From a virus: DNA of 64,000 nucleotides. The position numbers and the translations under genes were made by a program. Every line of letters starts with the position of its first letter. The first letter of the stretch is position 1. The notes under the pieces were generated by a model. It saw nothing but the letters and a program-made list of their open reading frames with translations. It did no database searches and had not been told where the DNA came from. The stretch is from positions 1 to 64,000 of IMG/VR virus record IMGVR_UViG_3300042291_000957; one strand, written 5' to 3'. Of this stretch, positions 20,645 through 28,477 are shown piece after piece.

Positions 20645-21340
20645 ATGTTCGGAACAAATTACACTGGCGATATCTCAGATTATCGCTCTGCAGAAGAAAT
20701 CAATTCGGCTATGGGCCGGGTCTATGGTCATATGACCGTGGCTGTGGCCATATCAATGTTGGTCAGCTGGTTTGTGGGCACAACACCCGATCTGCTGGCT
20801 TTCTTTTTTACAGGTGTGCTAAAATGGATTGTGATCTTTGCACCACTGGCAGCTATTCTGGCCTTGACCTTTGCCAGTGAACGATTCAACAAAAGTCAAT
20901 TACAGCTATTCTTACACGGCTTTGCTGCTCTTATGGGACTTAGCATGGCCACCATATTTGCTGTGTTTACAATGGGATCAATTGTGAGTGCCTTTATGGG
21001 TGCGGCCATTCTGTTTGCAGTAATGAGTGGCTATGGCTACTTTACCAAGCGAAGCCTAGACAGCATGGGCAAGTTCATGATTGTGGGTCTAATTGCCATC
21101 ATCATTGCCAGTATTGTTAATATCTTTATTGGATCAACAGTCATGCAAATGGTTATCTCAGCACTGGCTATCATAATCTTTTTGGGTCTTACTGCCTACG
21201 ACACACAAAAGATACGTGAAACTGTATCAGTAGAAGGCGACACAGGACGTGAAGAAGTACTGGGAGCTCTTACACTGTACATGGACTTTATCAATCTGTT
21301 CATCAACCTACTACAGTTGTTCGGCCTAAAGAAAGACTAA
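20645..21340 (+). CDS. BI-1/YccA-family inner-membrane protein
   Basis: A 231-residue protein with about seven TM segments and the C-terminal marks of the Bax-inhibitor-1 family: GLTAYDTQKIRE near residue 180 and ALTLYMDFINLFINLLQLFG at the end. Bacterial members (YccA, YbhL) sit in the inner membrane; YccA modulates the FtsH protease. A phage copy could shield phage proteins from FtsH or shift lysis timing. Own promoter, then an overlapping 44-residue ORF (TAATG). Confidence 0.85.
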   Translation: MFGTNYTGDISDYRSAEEINSAMGRVYGHMTVAVAISMLVSWFVGTTPDLLAFFFTGVLKWIVIFAPLAAILALTFASERFNKSQLQLFLHGFAALMGLSMATIFAVFTMGSIVSAFMGAAILFAVMSGYGYFTKRSLDSMGKFMIVGLIAIIIASIVNIFIGSTVMQMVISALAIIIFLGLTAYDTQKIRETVSVEGDTGREEVLGALTLYMDFINLFINLLQLFGLKKD

Positions 21341-21474
21341 TGTGGTGCGTGAGTTATTATCTAGTTGGCGGAACATTCACATCCAAGACCTTTGATAGTC
21401 TGACTGAAGCTACGCATTTTATGGTGTATAAAATCTGCACCTGGAACGTACACGACTGCTATCGTGTAGATTAA
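21340..21474 (+). CDS. 44-residue hypothetical protein
   Basis: ATG 21340 overlaps the BI-1 stop (TAATG). Product is aromatic/Cys-rich, three Cys. It meets the - strand NTase-like gene with a 4-nt tail-to-tail overlap. The start of the sequence (WCVSYYLVGGTF) looks like a small βαβ phage protein. Confidence 0.55.
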   Translation: MWCVSYYLVGGTFTSKTFDSLTEATHFMVYKICTWNVHDCYRVD

Positions 21475-22178
21475 TTCAAGGGCTGGGTCTGTTCTAGGCT
21501 CAGTTCTTGATCTTCTAGTTCACGTATCAGATCTGTGATTTCGTCAATAAGACCTAGGTTTCGAACAATTTTGAAAACTAGGTTTTCTACTGACCACTCA
21601 CCCGCACGTTCCAAACCTGCCTGACGCATCTTGGTAATCTTGTCCTTGACCACTCTCAGTTGTTCTAGATCTTTGCTCAGCAGAGCTCTTTCGATGTCTC
21701 GCATGACACCATCTTTTTTAGCTTCCACAGCACTATCATCTACTTCTGGTTTGATTTTCTTGGGTTCAACCAGCCATTGACTTTGAACTATGCTATACAC
21801 GCCTGTGCTGTGGTGTGGCTCATCTTCGCCCTGTACATAACATTCTACAGGTAAACCTTTAATGGTAATTGTGTGCTGTTCTGCCCACAGTGCCTTTTTG
21901 GCCGAAAACAGTTCTCGTTCTTCATCGCTAGGTGTCCCGGGCACAATTAGATGCAGATCTAGATCTGAGTAGGCAGTCCACGTATAGTTGGCATTTGAGC
22001 CAGTGATGGTGTAATCAATGATCTTTAGATCAACACCGATGAATTCTTCAAAGGCTCTAGCTATCTGTTTTAGTTTTTCTGTAACTTCAGGCGCTAATTC
22101 TCCATCACGCCATATCTTGGGATTTAATCGACGATTTACTGTGACCACCGATGATTCTGTAAACTCTCTTAGCTTCAC
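21471..22178 (-). CDS. nucleotidyltransferase-fold protein (MNT-like)
   Basis: A 235-residue protein. ITGSNANYTWTAYSDLDLHLIV near residues 60-82 is the polβ-type nucleotidyltransferase motif GS-x(n)-(S/T)DxD. A GTG start at 22178 is preferred: it gives MKLREFTES, starts 1 nt after the previous stop and has GGTACGGAG upstream, whereas the ATG at 22256 lies deep inside the preceding gene. C-terminal half is a helical bundle. The reaction is unknown; nucleotide or AMP transfer to protein or RNA is typical of the fold. Confidence 0.68.
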   Translation of the reverse strand: MKLREFTESSVVTVNRRLNPKIWRDGELAPEVTEKLKQIARAFEEFIGVDLKIIDYTITGSNANYTWTAYSDLDLHLIVPGTPSDEERELFSAKKALWAEQHTITIKGLPVECYVQGEDEPHHSTGVYSIVQSQWLVEPKKIKPEVDDSAVEAKKDGVMRDIERALLSKDLEQLRVVKDKITKMRQAGLERAGEWSVENLVFKIVRNLGLIDEITDLIRELEDQELSLEQTQPLN

Positions 22179-22179
22179 T

Positions 22180-22521
22180 TTAAACTCCGTACCTGTTGCG
22201 TTTTGCCTGAGCCACAGGGCTAGCTGTAACTGTACTGTCAGTTTCGTGACTGCCACGATCTGCTACTACTTTTCCCTTGTGTCCAGTGGCTCGTTCTCCG
22301 GCACGTATAATTTCTTCTTCTTGTGGAGTATAGGCACTGATAACAGCGTGTTGAGCAGTGACACTAGTTGGCGCAATTTCGTGATTGGCCATAGCAAGTC
22401 CGAATCTATAGGCCTGATAGCCATCACTGCTAGGCATGGAGGGAAACTCAAAAGTGGTTGACATAGGCCCACTTTTTCTTTTTGAAAAACTACGTTCTAC
22501 AATAAATTCTTTGGCTCGCAT
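22180..22521 (-). CDS. hypothetical late protein (MRAKEF-type start)
   Basis: A 113-residue protein whose opening MRAKEFIVERSF is a style common to T4-like phages of aquatic hosts. A late-type TAAATA lies 4 nt before its ATG. Middle has ITAQHAVISAYTPQEEEIIRAGE-like helix; no known function. Confidence 0.65.
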   Translation of the reverse strand: MRAKEFIVERSFSKRKSGPMSTTFEFPSMPSSDGYQAYRFGLAMANHEIAPTSVTAQHAVISAYTPQEEEIIRAGERATGHKGKVVADRGSHETDSTVTASPVAQAKRNRYGV

Positions 22522-22524
22522 TCA

Positions 22525-22761
22525 TTATTTAGCCCACATTAAATGATAAATGGTTAATGCTTGTTCATCGTAGAATTCTGCTACTAGGCGGCAGAATATA
22601 TTGTTTCTTTCTAACACCAGCTGGCATACAGTATGCGGTTGACTCAACAGCCATTTAGTCTGATCTAGTCCTAGAGTTTTATGCACCTCGGGCCAACTGA
22701 TTTCGAGGTACTCGTTATTTTCGGGCTGCCATTTTAACAGTTCTACTCGATTATTCTTCAT
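22525..22761 (-). CDS. hypothetical protein
   Basis: A 78-residue protein with Trp-rich helices, overlapping the 3' end of gp41 by 11 nt. No recognised motif. Confidence 0.6.
   Translation of the reverse strand: MKNNRVELLKWQPENNEYLEISWPEVHKTLGLDQTKWLLSQPHTVCQLVLERNNIFCRLVAEFYDEQALTIYHLMWAK
22526..22531 (-). promoter_or_regulatory. T4-late-like TAAATA element
   Basis: On the - strand GCTAAATAATGAATG: TAAATA, 4 nt, ATG of the gene starting at 22521. Confidence 0.65.
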
Positions 22762-24181
22762 CGTTCATTGAGTTTAAAATCTCACGTAGCTTGGTACTTT
22801 GCACACTGCCACGAACTCGACCTAGACTAGAACCCTGCGTAGGATCCGCTATTTCTCCAGTTTCTGGATCTGCTTTTATAGTTGATCTGTTTTTAATGCT
22901 TTCAATTAATGAACTAGACCCACGACTAGTAGCACCGTTAGATTCTTGTTCGTCTTCGGGTAGATCGCTAATTTTAAGAGTTTCAATATTAAACTCTAGA
23001 TCAATTTTCATACCGACGCCACTACTCGAACGTGTTTTCATTAACTGTAATTGATACCTACCACGTTCACGCATTGCACGACTTGTAAAGATACCAATCA
23101 CATTATCTGCCGTTTGAATCTTAGATAGTCCACCTGAAATGTGACTGTGATCAAATTCAACTTCTTCAACTGCACCACGATTTAACTGTGCCGCAGTCAC
23201 GAACACACATTGCTTTTCCATTGCTAGATTACGCAGTTCTTCTGACACATACTTGTCCTTGACAAACAGATTTTCTGCGGAGATCTTTTTGCCAATGGGC
23301 ATTAACAAGTCCATATAGTCTACTAATAGAACATCAACTTTCTTGCTGCATTTGATTTCATATTCTTTTAGATATGCACGGATATCATTTACAGTCTTGC
23401 CACTTGGCATATATTTGACCTGTAGCATACCTGACTTCTTGCCAATCATCTTGACCTTCATTTCGATGTCGTCTAGATTCTTAAAGATTTCTCTAGTGCT
23501 GACTCCAGTCACCATACTGTCAATACGCATACTTACCAATGCTTCTGAAAGTTCCAGGGTTAGGTATACCACATTAAGGCCAGCCAGAGCAAAGTTAACA
23601 CCTAGATTTGCCAAAAACAAACTCTTGCCTGCACCTGATCCACCTGCAAATATGTTAAGCTCTCCACGATTAAATCCTCCAAACAACTTACGATCCATAC
23701 AGGGCCATCCTGTACTGACCTGTCCGTTCTTGTCCTTTAGTCCCATTAGGCGTGCTCTAGGGTCTGCAAAATAATCTGTGCCCATATCGCGAGCAAGTCC
23801 AATCTGAACTGCTTCTTTGATCAAGGCCTCTACTTCACCGTAGTTTTTATTTTCCAATAATTCAGCACTACTAATAATGGCACGTTCTAATGCCTTGTGA
23901 CGAGTAAAGTTTTCAAACTCGTCAAGCAGCCAGTCCATATGACCTTCTTTCATATCTTCAGGCCGTTTAAGATCTGTTCTACAACTGGCATTGACCATGT
24001 CAAAATCTGGCAATACATTATAGCCCTTGGCGTATTCATTCATGAACTCTGCGGCATCTTGCAGTTTACGATCAAATAGTGTATGATCGAAAATACCTTG
24101 ACAACGAACAAATACTTCTGCATCAGCCAGCATTAGTTCAAGGTATAGTTTTTGTACTTCGTATCCGTAATCTTTAATCAT
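22751..24181 (-). CDS. gp41: replicative DNA helicase gp41 (DnaB-type)
   Basis: A 476-residue protein matching T4 gp41/DnaB architecture. An N-terminal helical domain precedes STGWPCMDRKLFGGFNRGEL near 162-181, Walker A GGSGAGKS near 190, Walker B VDVLLVDYMDLL near 283, and a Gln/Arg stretch (VTAAQLNRG) near 325. It unwinds the fork 5'-3' as a hexamer with the primase gp61, encoded just downstream. Start ATG 24181 lies 5 nt after a TATAAT, so the message may be leaderless. Tail beyond residue 420 is Ser/Arg/Glu-rich and longer than usual. Confidence 0.93.
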   Translation of the reverse strand: MIKDYGYEVQKLYLELMLADAEVFVRCQGIFDHTLFDRKLQDAAEFMNEYAKGYNVLPDFDMVNASCRTDLKRPEDMKEGHMDWLLDEFENFTRHKALERAIISSAELLENKNYGEVEALIKEAVQIGLARDMGTDYFADPRARLMGLKDKNGQVSTGWPCMDRKLFGGFNRGELNIFAGGSGAGKSLFLANLGVNFALAGLNVVYLTLELSEALVSMRIDSMVTGVSTREIFKNLDDIEMKVKMIGKKSGMLQVKYMPSGKTVNDIRAYLKEYEIKCSKKVDVLLVDYMDLLMPIGKKISAENLFVKDKYVSEELRNLAMEKQCVFVTAAQLNRGAVEEVEFDHSHISGGLSKIQTADNVIGIFTSRAMRERGRYQLQLMKTRSSSGVGMKIDLEFNIETLKISDLPEDEQESNGATSRGSSSLIESIKNRSTIKADPETGEIADPTQGSSLGRVRGSVQSTKLREILNSMNDEE

Positions 24182-24186
24182 AATAT

Positions 24187-24215
24187 ATTATACACTTTTT
24201 ATACACAAATAGCAA
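24187..24215 (-). promoter_or_regulatory. sigma70-type promoter (weak -35) of gp41
   Basis: On the - strand TTGCTA, 17-nt spacer, TATAAT (24192-24187), then ATATT and ATG. Confidence 0.55.
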
Positions 24216-25143
24216 TATGTTTTACTGGATCCCATTCTTGTTGAACTCGCTGTTTAGTATGATATAAAACAGCACCAATACTGCTGCTAGGGTCTCCGGG
24301 ATTGGGCAATGACCAAATGTATTTGAATTTAGGTTCGACCACTGCTTTGTTTGCTCGGCTGTTCATAGCACATCCGCCCATGTATACTAGGCAATCTGCA
24401 TTTGTTAGTTCTTTTGCCTTGTTCATAATCATTTCAATTTGTTCTTCAAACACTAATTGAACGGCGGCAGCAAGATTGCATTCGTCTTCTATGCTATCTA
24501 TATAAAATTTTTGATCCTTAACACCTTTGTGAAAATTATAATTCAATTCTAAAAGACCTGTAAAATATTTCTTTACTCTGTAATAGAAAAACAAAGGATT
24601 GCCGTTTTCTGCCATTGCCTGTAATTTCCATTCGTCTCGAATTGGGGTCATTCCAAGAGCGCGAGTGAATGCACTGTAAAATAGTCCCAGACTGTGCGGA
24701 TAACTACGGCTCCATACTTTTGTCATTTCGCCGTGAACACAATTCCATATAGTTGCACACTCGAACTCACCAATAGCGTCCAGCACAACAACTGCACAAT
24801 GATTGAACGGACTAGTGTAGTATCCGGCCGCAGCATGACTGCCATGATGAGGAGTATAAGTAACAGGTGCATAGTGAATTTTTATTTTATTTAAATATCT
24901 TCTAGGCAGAACATTCATATCGAATGCTCTATTATATTGTCCAGCACGTAATTGTCTTGCTTTTTTGATCCACGGACGCTCGTACCAAAATATACGATCT
25001 GGAGCTCCGTGACACAGTGCTTCAAAAATTGCAGTTTGCTCTAATTCGTCATTAGAAGAACTTTGATTTGATATTAATTTACCGTTATTGATCACCGCAA
25101 GACTGCTGCCGTGATTAAGAGCGTTAATTCCCCAAGCAATCAT
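24199..25143 (-). CDS. carbamoyltransferase, N-terminal (Kae1-like) domain only
   Basis: A 314-residue member of the NodU/CmcH family. WGINALNHGSSLAVI at the N-terminus is the ATPase-fold phosphate loop, THHGSHAAAGYYTSPF-like residues (near 99) give the metal-binding His pair, VVVLDAIGE follows, and the C-terminal GGCAMNSRANK...NPGDPSSSIGA motif completes the Kae1-like domain. Cellular relatives carry an additional C-terminal YrdC-like domain of about 200 residues, absent here. Such short forms occur in T4-like aquatic phages. It probably carbamoylates a sugar or nucleotide. Confidence 0.82.
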   Translation of the reverse strand: MIAWGINALNHGSSLAVINNGKLISNQSSSNDELEQTAIFEALCHGAPDRIFWYERPWIKKARQLRAGQYNRAFDMNVLPRRYLNKIKIHYAPVTYTPHHGSHAAAGYYTSPFNHCAVVVLDAIGEFECATIWNCVHGEMTKVWSRSYPHSLGLFYSAFTRALGMTPIRDEWKLQAMAENGNPLFFYYRVKKYFTGLLELNYNFHKGVKDQKFYIDSIEDECNLAAAVQLVFEEQIEMIMNKAKELTNADCLVYMGGCAMNSRANKAVVEPKFKYIWSLPNPGDPSSSIGAVLYHTKQRVQQEWDPVKHIAICV

Positions 25144-25256
25144 TTATAGATAAAAGGATCACGTTTTCTTAGTTCTTCCAAACGTTTTTTCATCCTTTGT
25201 TTTTCTTTATACTGATAGAACGGATAGCTTATCCAATACCATATTTTTTTAAACAT
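25140..25256 (-). CDS. 38-residue basic small protein
   Basis: ATG 25256 to TGA 25140; the stop overlaps the carbamoyltransferase start (ATGA) and the start overlaps the primase gene by 8 nt, so all three are coupled. Product: MFKKIWYWISYPFYQYKEKQ, then a Lys/Arg/Glu helix ending RDPFIYK. An amphipathic or membrane-associated N-terminus is likely. Near-identical tiny ORFs occupy the same context in related phages as far as I recall. Confidence 0.72.
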   Translation of the reverse strand: MFKKIWYWISYPFYQYKEKQRMKKRLEELRKRDPFIYK

Positions 25257-26265
25257 TTTCATTCCTTATTTTTATCTTTTGTTCTTGCATTTTCTTTGCC
25301 ATTTCTAATCTAATAGCACCGTGTTGTGCGGTCTTGATAGCATCAACTATCACAAATAATTTACCATATTTTTTCACAGCATCTGCACAATCTTTAATAT
25401 CTTTATCCCAGTTAGGGAATGCCACTGACCAATCGTAGTCTATGGCCTGTTTGATCAAAAGTACTCCAGCTTGATCTTGATCAGGAATAACAATAACTTC
25501 TTTGCCTAATTGATTAATTATGTGTGCCTGTTGTTGTGATATTTCATTAGTCAATAATGCAACTCCGTCGATTGCTAACGCATCAAACGGTCCTTCGCAC
25601 ACAAACACATATTTGTTCAAGGGATCCTGTGCATCAACATTAAACACAAAGAAAGGATGCTGATCTGACAAATACTTAGGTCTGCCTTCTTTGATCTTAC
25701 GTGCAGTATTACCAACTACGACTCCATCATACTTAAAAGGAATAATTACACGATCAATGAATCCAGGGGCGGGACTCCAACAGAAATTACCATCCATAGG
25801 ATCGTATCCTCTGCCTATTAGATAATCAATGACCTTGCCAATGTCTTCGGCAATGTCTGGCAAGTATGCACTATTAACCCACTCTGCAATAGTAAGTGTT
25901 GCTTCAGGTAGATCTTTCTTGGTAAATTTAACCTTCTCAACAAAGTGTTCAGGTTCGTAGTCTAGACTTTCAGTTTTTAGTGCTTCAAAGACCAAATGTT
26001 TGATCTCATCATCATTAGCACCTAGCCATCGACATAATGTTTTAAACTTTTCAGTAAGTGTTCTTCCTGGTTGCCAATTGGCTGTATATTTGCAATTGAA
26101 ACAGTTGTAGACAACTCCTTCACTAAACATTATGCCAGCACGTTTTCGAGTATCTCTTGCGTGACCTCTATGGTGACAACAAGGTGCATTGAAACTAATC
26201 CACCCGCTAGGGCTGGATTTAATCTTGGGCAATAATAAACGGAATCGGTCTAAGACAAGTGTCAT
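25249..26265 (-). CDS. gp61: DNA primase gp61
   Basis: A 338-residue primase. An N-terminal zinc site CCHHRGH...CFNCKY (residues 29-58) is followed by a TOPRIM core: the Glu of FVCEGPFDALAID near 218, IPDQDQAG (DxDxxG) near 258, and a conserved Lys-Asp patch (DWSVAFPNWDKDIKD). It makes RNA primers with gp41. Its ATG (26265) lies 6 nt after a TATACT -10 box, so the mRNA is predicted to be leaderless. Confidence 0.9.
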   Translation of the reverse strand: MTLVLDRFRLLLPKIKSSPSGWISFNAPCCHHRGHARDTRKRAGIMFSEGVVYNCFNCKYTANWQPGRTLTEKFKTLCRWLGANDDEIKHLVFEALKTESLDYEPEHFVEKVKFTKKDLPEATLTIAEWVNSAYLPDIAEDIGKVIDYLIGRGYDPMDGNFCWSPAPGFIDRVIIPFKYDGVVVGNTARKIKEGRPKYLSDQHPFFVFNVDAQDPLNKYVFVCEGPFDALAIDGVALLTNEISQQQAHIINQLGKEVIVIPDQDQAGVLLIKQAIDYDWSVAFPNWDKDIKDCADAVKKYGKLFVIVDAIKTAQHGAIRLEMAKKMQEQKIKIRNENV

Positions 26266-26271
26266 AGACTT

Positions 26272-26300
26272 AGTATACTATCTATATAGTACTTTGTCAA
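26272..26300 (-). promoter_or_regulatory. sigma70-type promoter of the primase, leaderless
   Basis: On the - strand TTGACA (26300-26295), 17-nt spacer, TATACT (26277-26272), then AAGTCT and ATG 26265. The stop of the adjacent gene is in the spacer. Confidence 0.82.
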
Positions 26301-27081
26301 CGGTTCCGGAGGTAGGAGTGTGTTTTATTCTAAACCAATTGTATTTGCCGGTCAAATTGTAATAGTCATTGGTGGCGTTTTCGAAATTCAATGTAGCAAT
26401 ATCAGCCCAAACTTCTGGATTCCCGCCGTCACTGAGACTGCCTTGAATAATCACAGATCCACTATAGTTTGTAAAATACAATTGAAATGTATGCAAAGAG
26501 TTCGGAGCAGTTACTTCTGGTTTAGCATCTATAATGCCGCTAACATAATAATCAGTGAAATCTTCCCCAAAACTCTTGTGCAGGCTAAACACTTTAATAG
26601 AATTGCTGATTGTGGGTGCGCCGTAGATAGAATGTGCTACTTCTATAGTCCCCAGCGTTCCGTACTGACTGTCAGAATACAAAGGAGTTTTTTCAATTAC
26701 TAGGTATTCGTCTGCATTTATAGTAGTTCTAGTTTCTCTATGCAGACTGTATTGATAACTGCCTGTTTCGATATCTAGTAGGTCAGCAGCAGTAAGGGTA
26801 ACGTTAATTTTGCCTGTGACTAGATCAGTGACTGTACAGTCTTTTTCTAAAATTAATTCTTGAGTGTCTCTACCTACTAGGGTAAAAACTACTGTAGATC
26901 CGGTTATATTCAAGGATTTTTGATCGGCATTTTTGACCTGCACTTTGATCCGGTTATCCATTCCGCCGTAGACTTTTATGTTTCGTTGATACACTTTTCG
27001 ATACCTCTCTGTTGTCCAGGCGCCGACATTTGTAAATACATCGATGTTATTTGGGTATAAATAAACTGAAATTTGTTGCAT
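26278..27081 (-). CDS. probable virion/baseplate-type β protein
   Basis: A 267-residue, strand-rich protein without catalytic motifs. Residues 40-130 (KVQVKNADQKSLNITGSTVVFTLVG, ...LLDIETGSYQYSL) resemble the Ig-like N-terminal domain of baseplate/fibre proteins (BppU-type). The C-terminal half (FQLYFTNYSGSVIIQGSLSDGG, WADIATLNF, YNWFRIKHTPTSG) resembles F5/8-like binding jelly rolls of tail or fibre proteins. A late TAAATA is at 27102-27107 upstream. Role as a virion or adsorption component is inferred. Confidence 0.6.
   Translation of the reverse strand: MQQISVYLYPNNIDVFTNVGAWTTERYRKVYQRNIKVYGGMDNRIKVQVKNADQKSLNITGSTVVFTLVGRDTQELILEKDCTVTDLVTGKINVTLTAADLLDIETGSYQYSLHRETRTTINADEYLVIEKTPLYSDSQYGTLGTIEVAHSIYGAPTISNSIKVFSLHKSFGEDFTDYYVSGIIDAKPEVTAPNSLHTFQLYFTNYSGSVIIQGSLSDGGNPEVWADIATLNFENATNDYYNLTGKYNWFRIKHTPTSGTVDKVLYR
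27056..27063 (+). promoter_or_regulatory. T4-late-like promoter TATAAATA
   Basis: Exact match to the T4 late consensus TATAAATA, 47 nt upstream of ATG 27111. Confidence 0.7.
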
Positions 27082-27101
27082 ACATTAACGGACCTTTAGC
27101 A

Positions 27102-27107
27102 TATTTA
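27102..27107 (-). promoter_or_regulatory. T4-late-like TAAATA element
   Basis: On the - strand AGATAAATATGC, 20 nt before ATG 27081, interleaved with the + strand late promoter. Confidence 0.62.
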
Positions 27108-27110
27108 TCT

Positions 27111-27482
27111 ATGAGAATCACAGAAAACCTACAGCAAAACTTTCCATTCATATCCGTGTTAAACCACGTAGATCAAGAATATGTTGGTATTATAATCAAT
27201 CAAGATAATCAGATCACTAGTATGTACGACTATTCGTTGATAAAATCAGACCTAGAAAAAAGTAGGTTTATAGAACTAGGAGAAGCTTGGTGGTGGGAAT
27301 CTAATCGTCAAATACCCATTAGTATTTTTCTTGCTAGAGAAATTTTTACTTACAGATATGCCATAAGAAATTTTGCAACTAAAGATATCAAAGTTATATT
27401 AGGACCAATTACCAGTCTTAATGACATCATAATTAAACGTGTAAAAAGAAAATCTATTACACTGGTAAGAAGAGTACCTTAA
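27111..27482 (+). CDS. hypothetical protein
   Basis: A 123-residue protein, starting MRITENLQQNF; the upstream TTG start at 27051 would precede the late promoter. Contains a helix-rich middle (EAWWWESNRQIPISIFLAREIF) and a basic end. Single + strand gene in a - strand block, behind a TATAAATA element. No function known. Confidence 0.62.
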   Translation: MRITENLQQNFPFISVLNHVDQEYVGIIINQDNQITSMYDYSLIKSDLEKSRFIELGEAWWWESNRQIPISIFLAREIFTYRYAIRNFATKDIKVILGPITSLNDIIIKRVKRKSITLVRRVP

Positions 27483-28066
27483 GAGTATCCGTAACTGATA
27501 CCTTCGCAGATCAAATTCATTTGTACTGCTATTGCTACAGCATATGCTGTAGCATGACTTTTCTTAAAGTAATAATCATCGGTCTCTGGTTTTGTCCACA
27601 CTTCTGCCATTACTGTGGTCCAATCTTTTCCTATCAAATAACGCTTGGCTGGACGTATCATCCCCAATACTGCCGCTAGTTGTTCTATGCTTTTCGGCTG
27701 CATTTCTTTGAGTATTGAACCATGCCCGTTGACGTGAAAGAGCAAGCTGGTGAAATCGTCTTGTAATAGCAAATCCCATAATGGCTCCTGATTCATTAGA
27801 TATACTAAATGCTCTTCATCTTTAATGCCGTTGTATAATCCAACATTGAGAAAATCTATTTTAAAATACTCTCGTTGTTCAGCGATATCATAGGGTACTG
27901 CACACAATCCTGTTAGTGCATTAACTGGTACTTCGTGCATGTAGATACCAGTATTATGCTTGACCAACCGATTGTTTTCAACACGGCTGGCTCCTATGTG
28001 TTTAAATAATTTTAGTGCAGAATCTCTGTCTGTAAAATCTATGTCTATATCAGGCATCTTTACCAT
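27479..28066 (-). CDS. DnaE (Pol III alpha)-like fragment
   Basis: A 195-residue protein with two motifs of the C-family polymerase: PDIDIDFTDRD at residues 5-15, which corresponds to the catalytic Asp pair PDxDxDF of DnaE, and FKKSHATAYAVAIAVQM near residue 167, matching FNKSHAxxYA in the DnaE fingers. It lacks the PHP nuclease, thumb, most fingers, β-binding and OB domains of the about 1100-residue enzyme, so it cannot be a full polymerase. Start at ATG 28066 overlaps the preceding gene. It may be a repurposed palm module with a role in replication regulation. Confidence 0.72.
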   Translation of the reverse strand: MVKMPDIDIDFTDRDSALKLFKHIGASRVENNRLVKHNTGIYMHEVPVNALTGLCAVPYDIAEQREYFKIDFLNVGLYNGIKDEEHLVYLMNQEPLWDLLLQDDFTSLLFHVNGHGSILKEMQPKSIEQLAAVLGMIRPAKRYLIGKDWTTVMAEVWTKPETDDYYFKKSHATAYAVAIAVQMNLICEGISYGYS

Positions 28067-28238
28067 CCCAAACTGCTATTTTTTTCCACTGTAATTTTCC
28101 CGAAGTTTCATACGGCACATAAACTTCACCAGTTTCTTTATCAGCCAACATCCACTTACCTGGACATTTTGTTTTGATCTTTAGAGTCACTGGCTTAGCT
28201 AGTTCTTGAGATTCTGTGCCGTCTAATAATTTCCTCAT
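28050..28238 (-). CDS. small hypothetical protein
   Basis: A 62-residue protein with a β-rich middle (KIKTKCPGKWMLADKETGEVYVPYE) suggesting a small OB-like or SH3-like fold. It overlaps its neighbours at both ends. Confidence 0.6.
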   Translation of the reverse strand: MRKLLDGTESQELAKPVTLKIKTKCPGKWMLADKETGEVYVPYETSGKLQWKKIAVWDGKDA

Positions 28239-28477
28239 TAGTTAAGTCTTGTAGTTTCAAACAATAATAATGGCAATGTTTCTGCTAAAAACTGTGCATA
28301 TTCTTCAGCGTCTTCAGAGTCCTCAAATCCGGAAAATTTTACATAAACGTCACTGGAGTCTTCAGCTACAACTACTTCAATGTCAATGTCGTCTCTTGAT
28401 ATATGTTCTTCATTGTCCTTAAGTTCTTCTTCAACGATTTCTGGTTCCGGCTCTTCTCGTCGTTTTTTAAAAATCAT
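28238..28477 (-). CDS. small acidic hypothetical protein
   Basis: A 79-residue, strongly acidic protein: basic MIFKKRREE start, then Glu/Asp-rich. The second half (VVVAEDSSDVYVKFSGFEDSEDAEEYAQFL) has a βαβ look. Coupled to genes on both sides. Confidence 0.6.
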   Translation of the reverse strand: MIFKKRREEPEPEIVEEELKDNEEHISRDDIDIEVVVAEDSSDVYVKFSGFEDSEDAEEYAQFLAETLPLLLFETTRLN

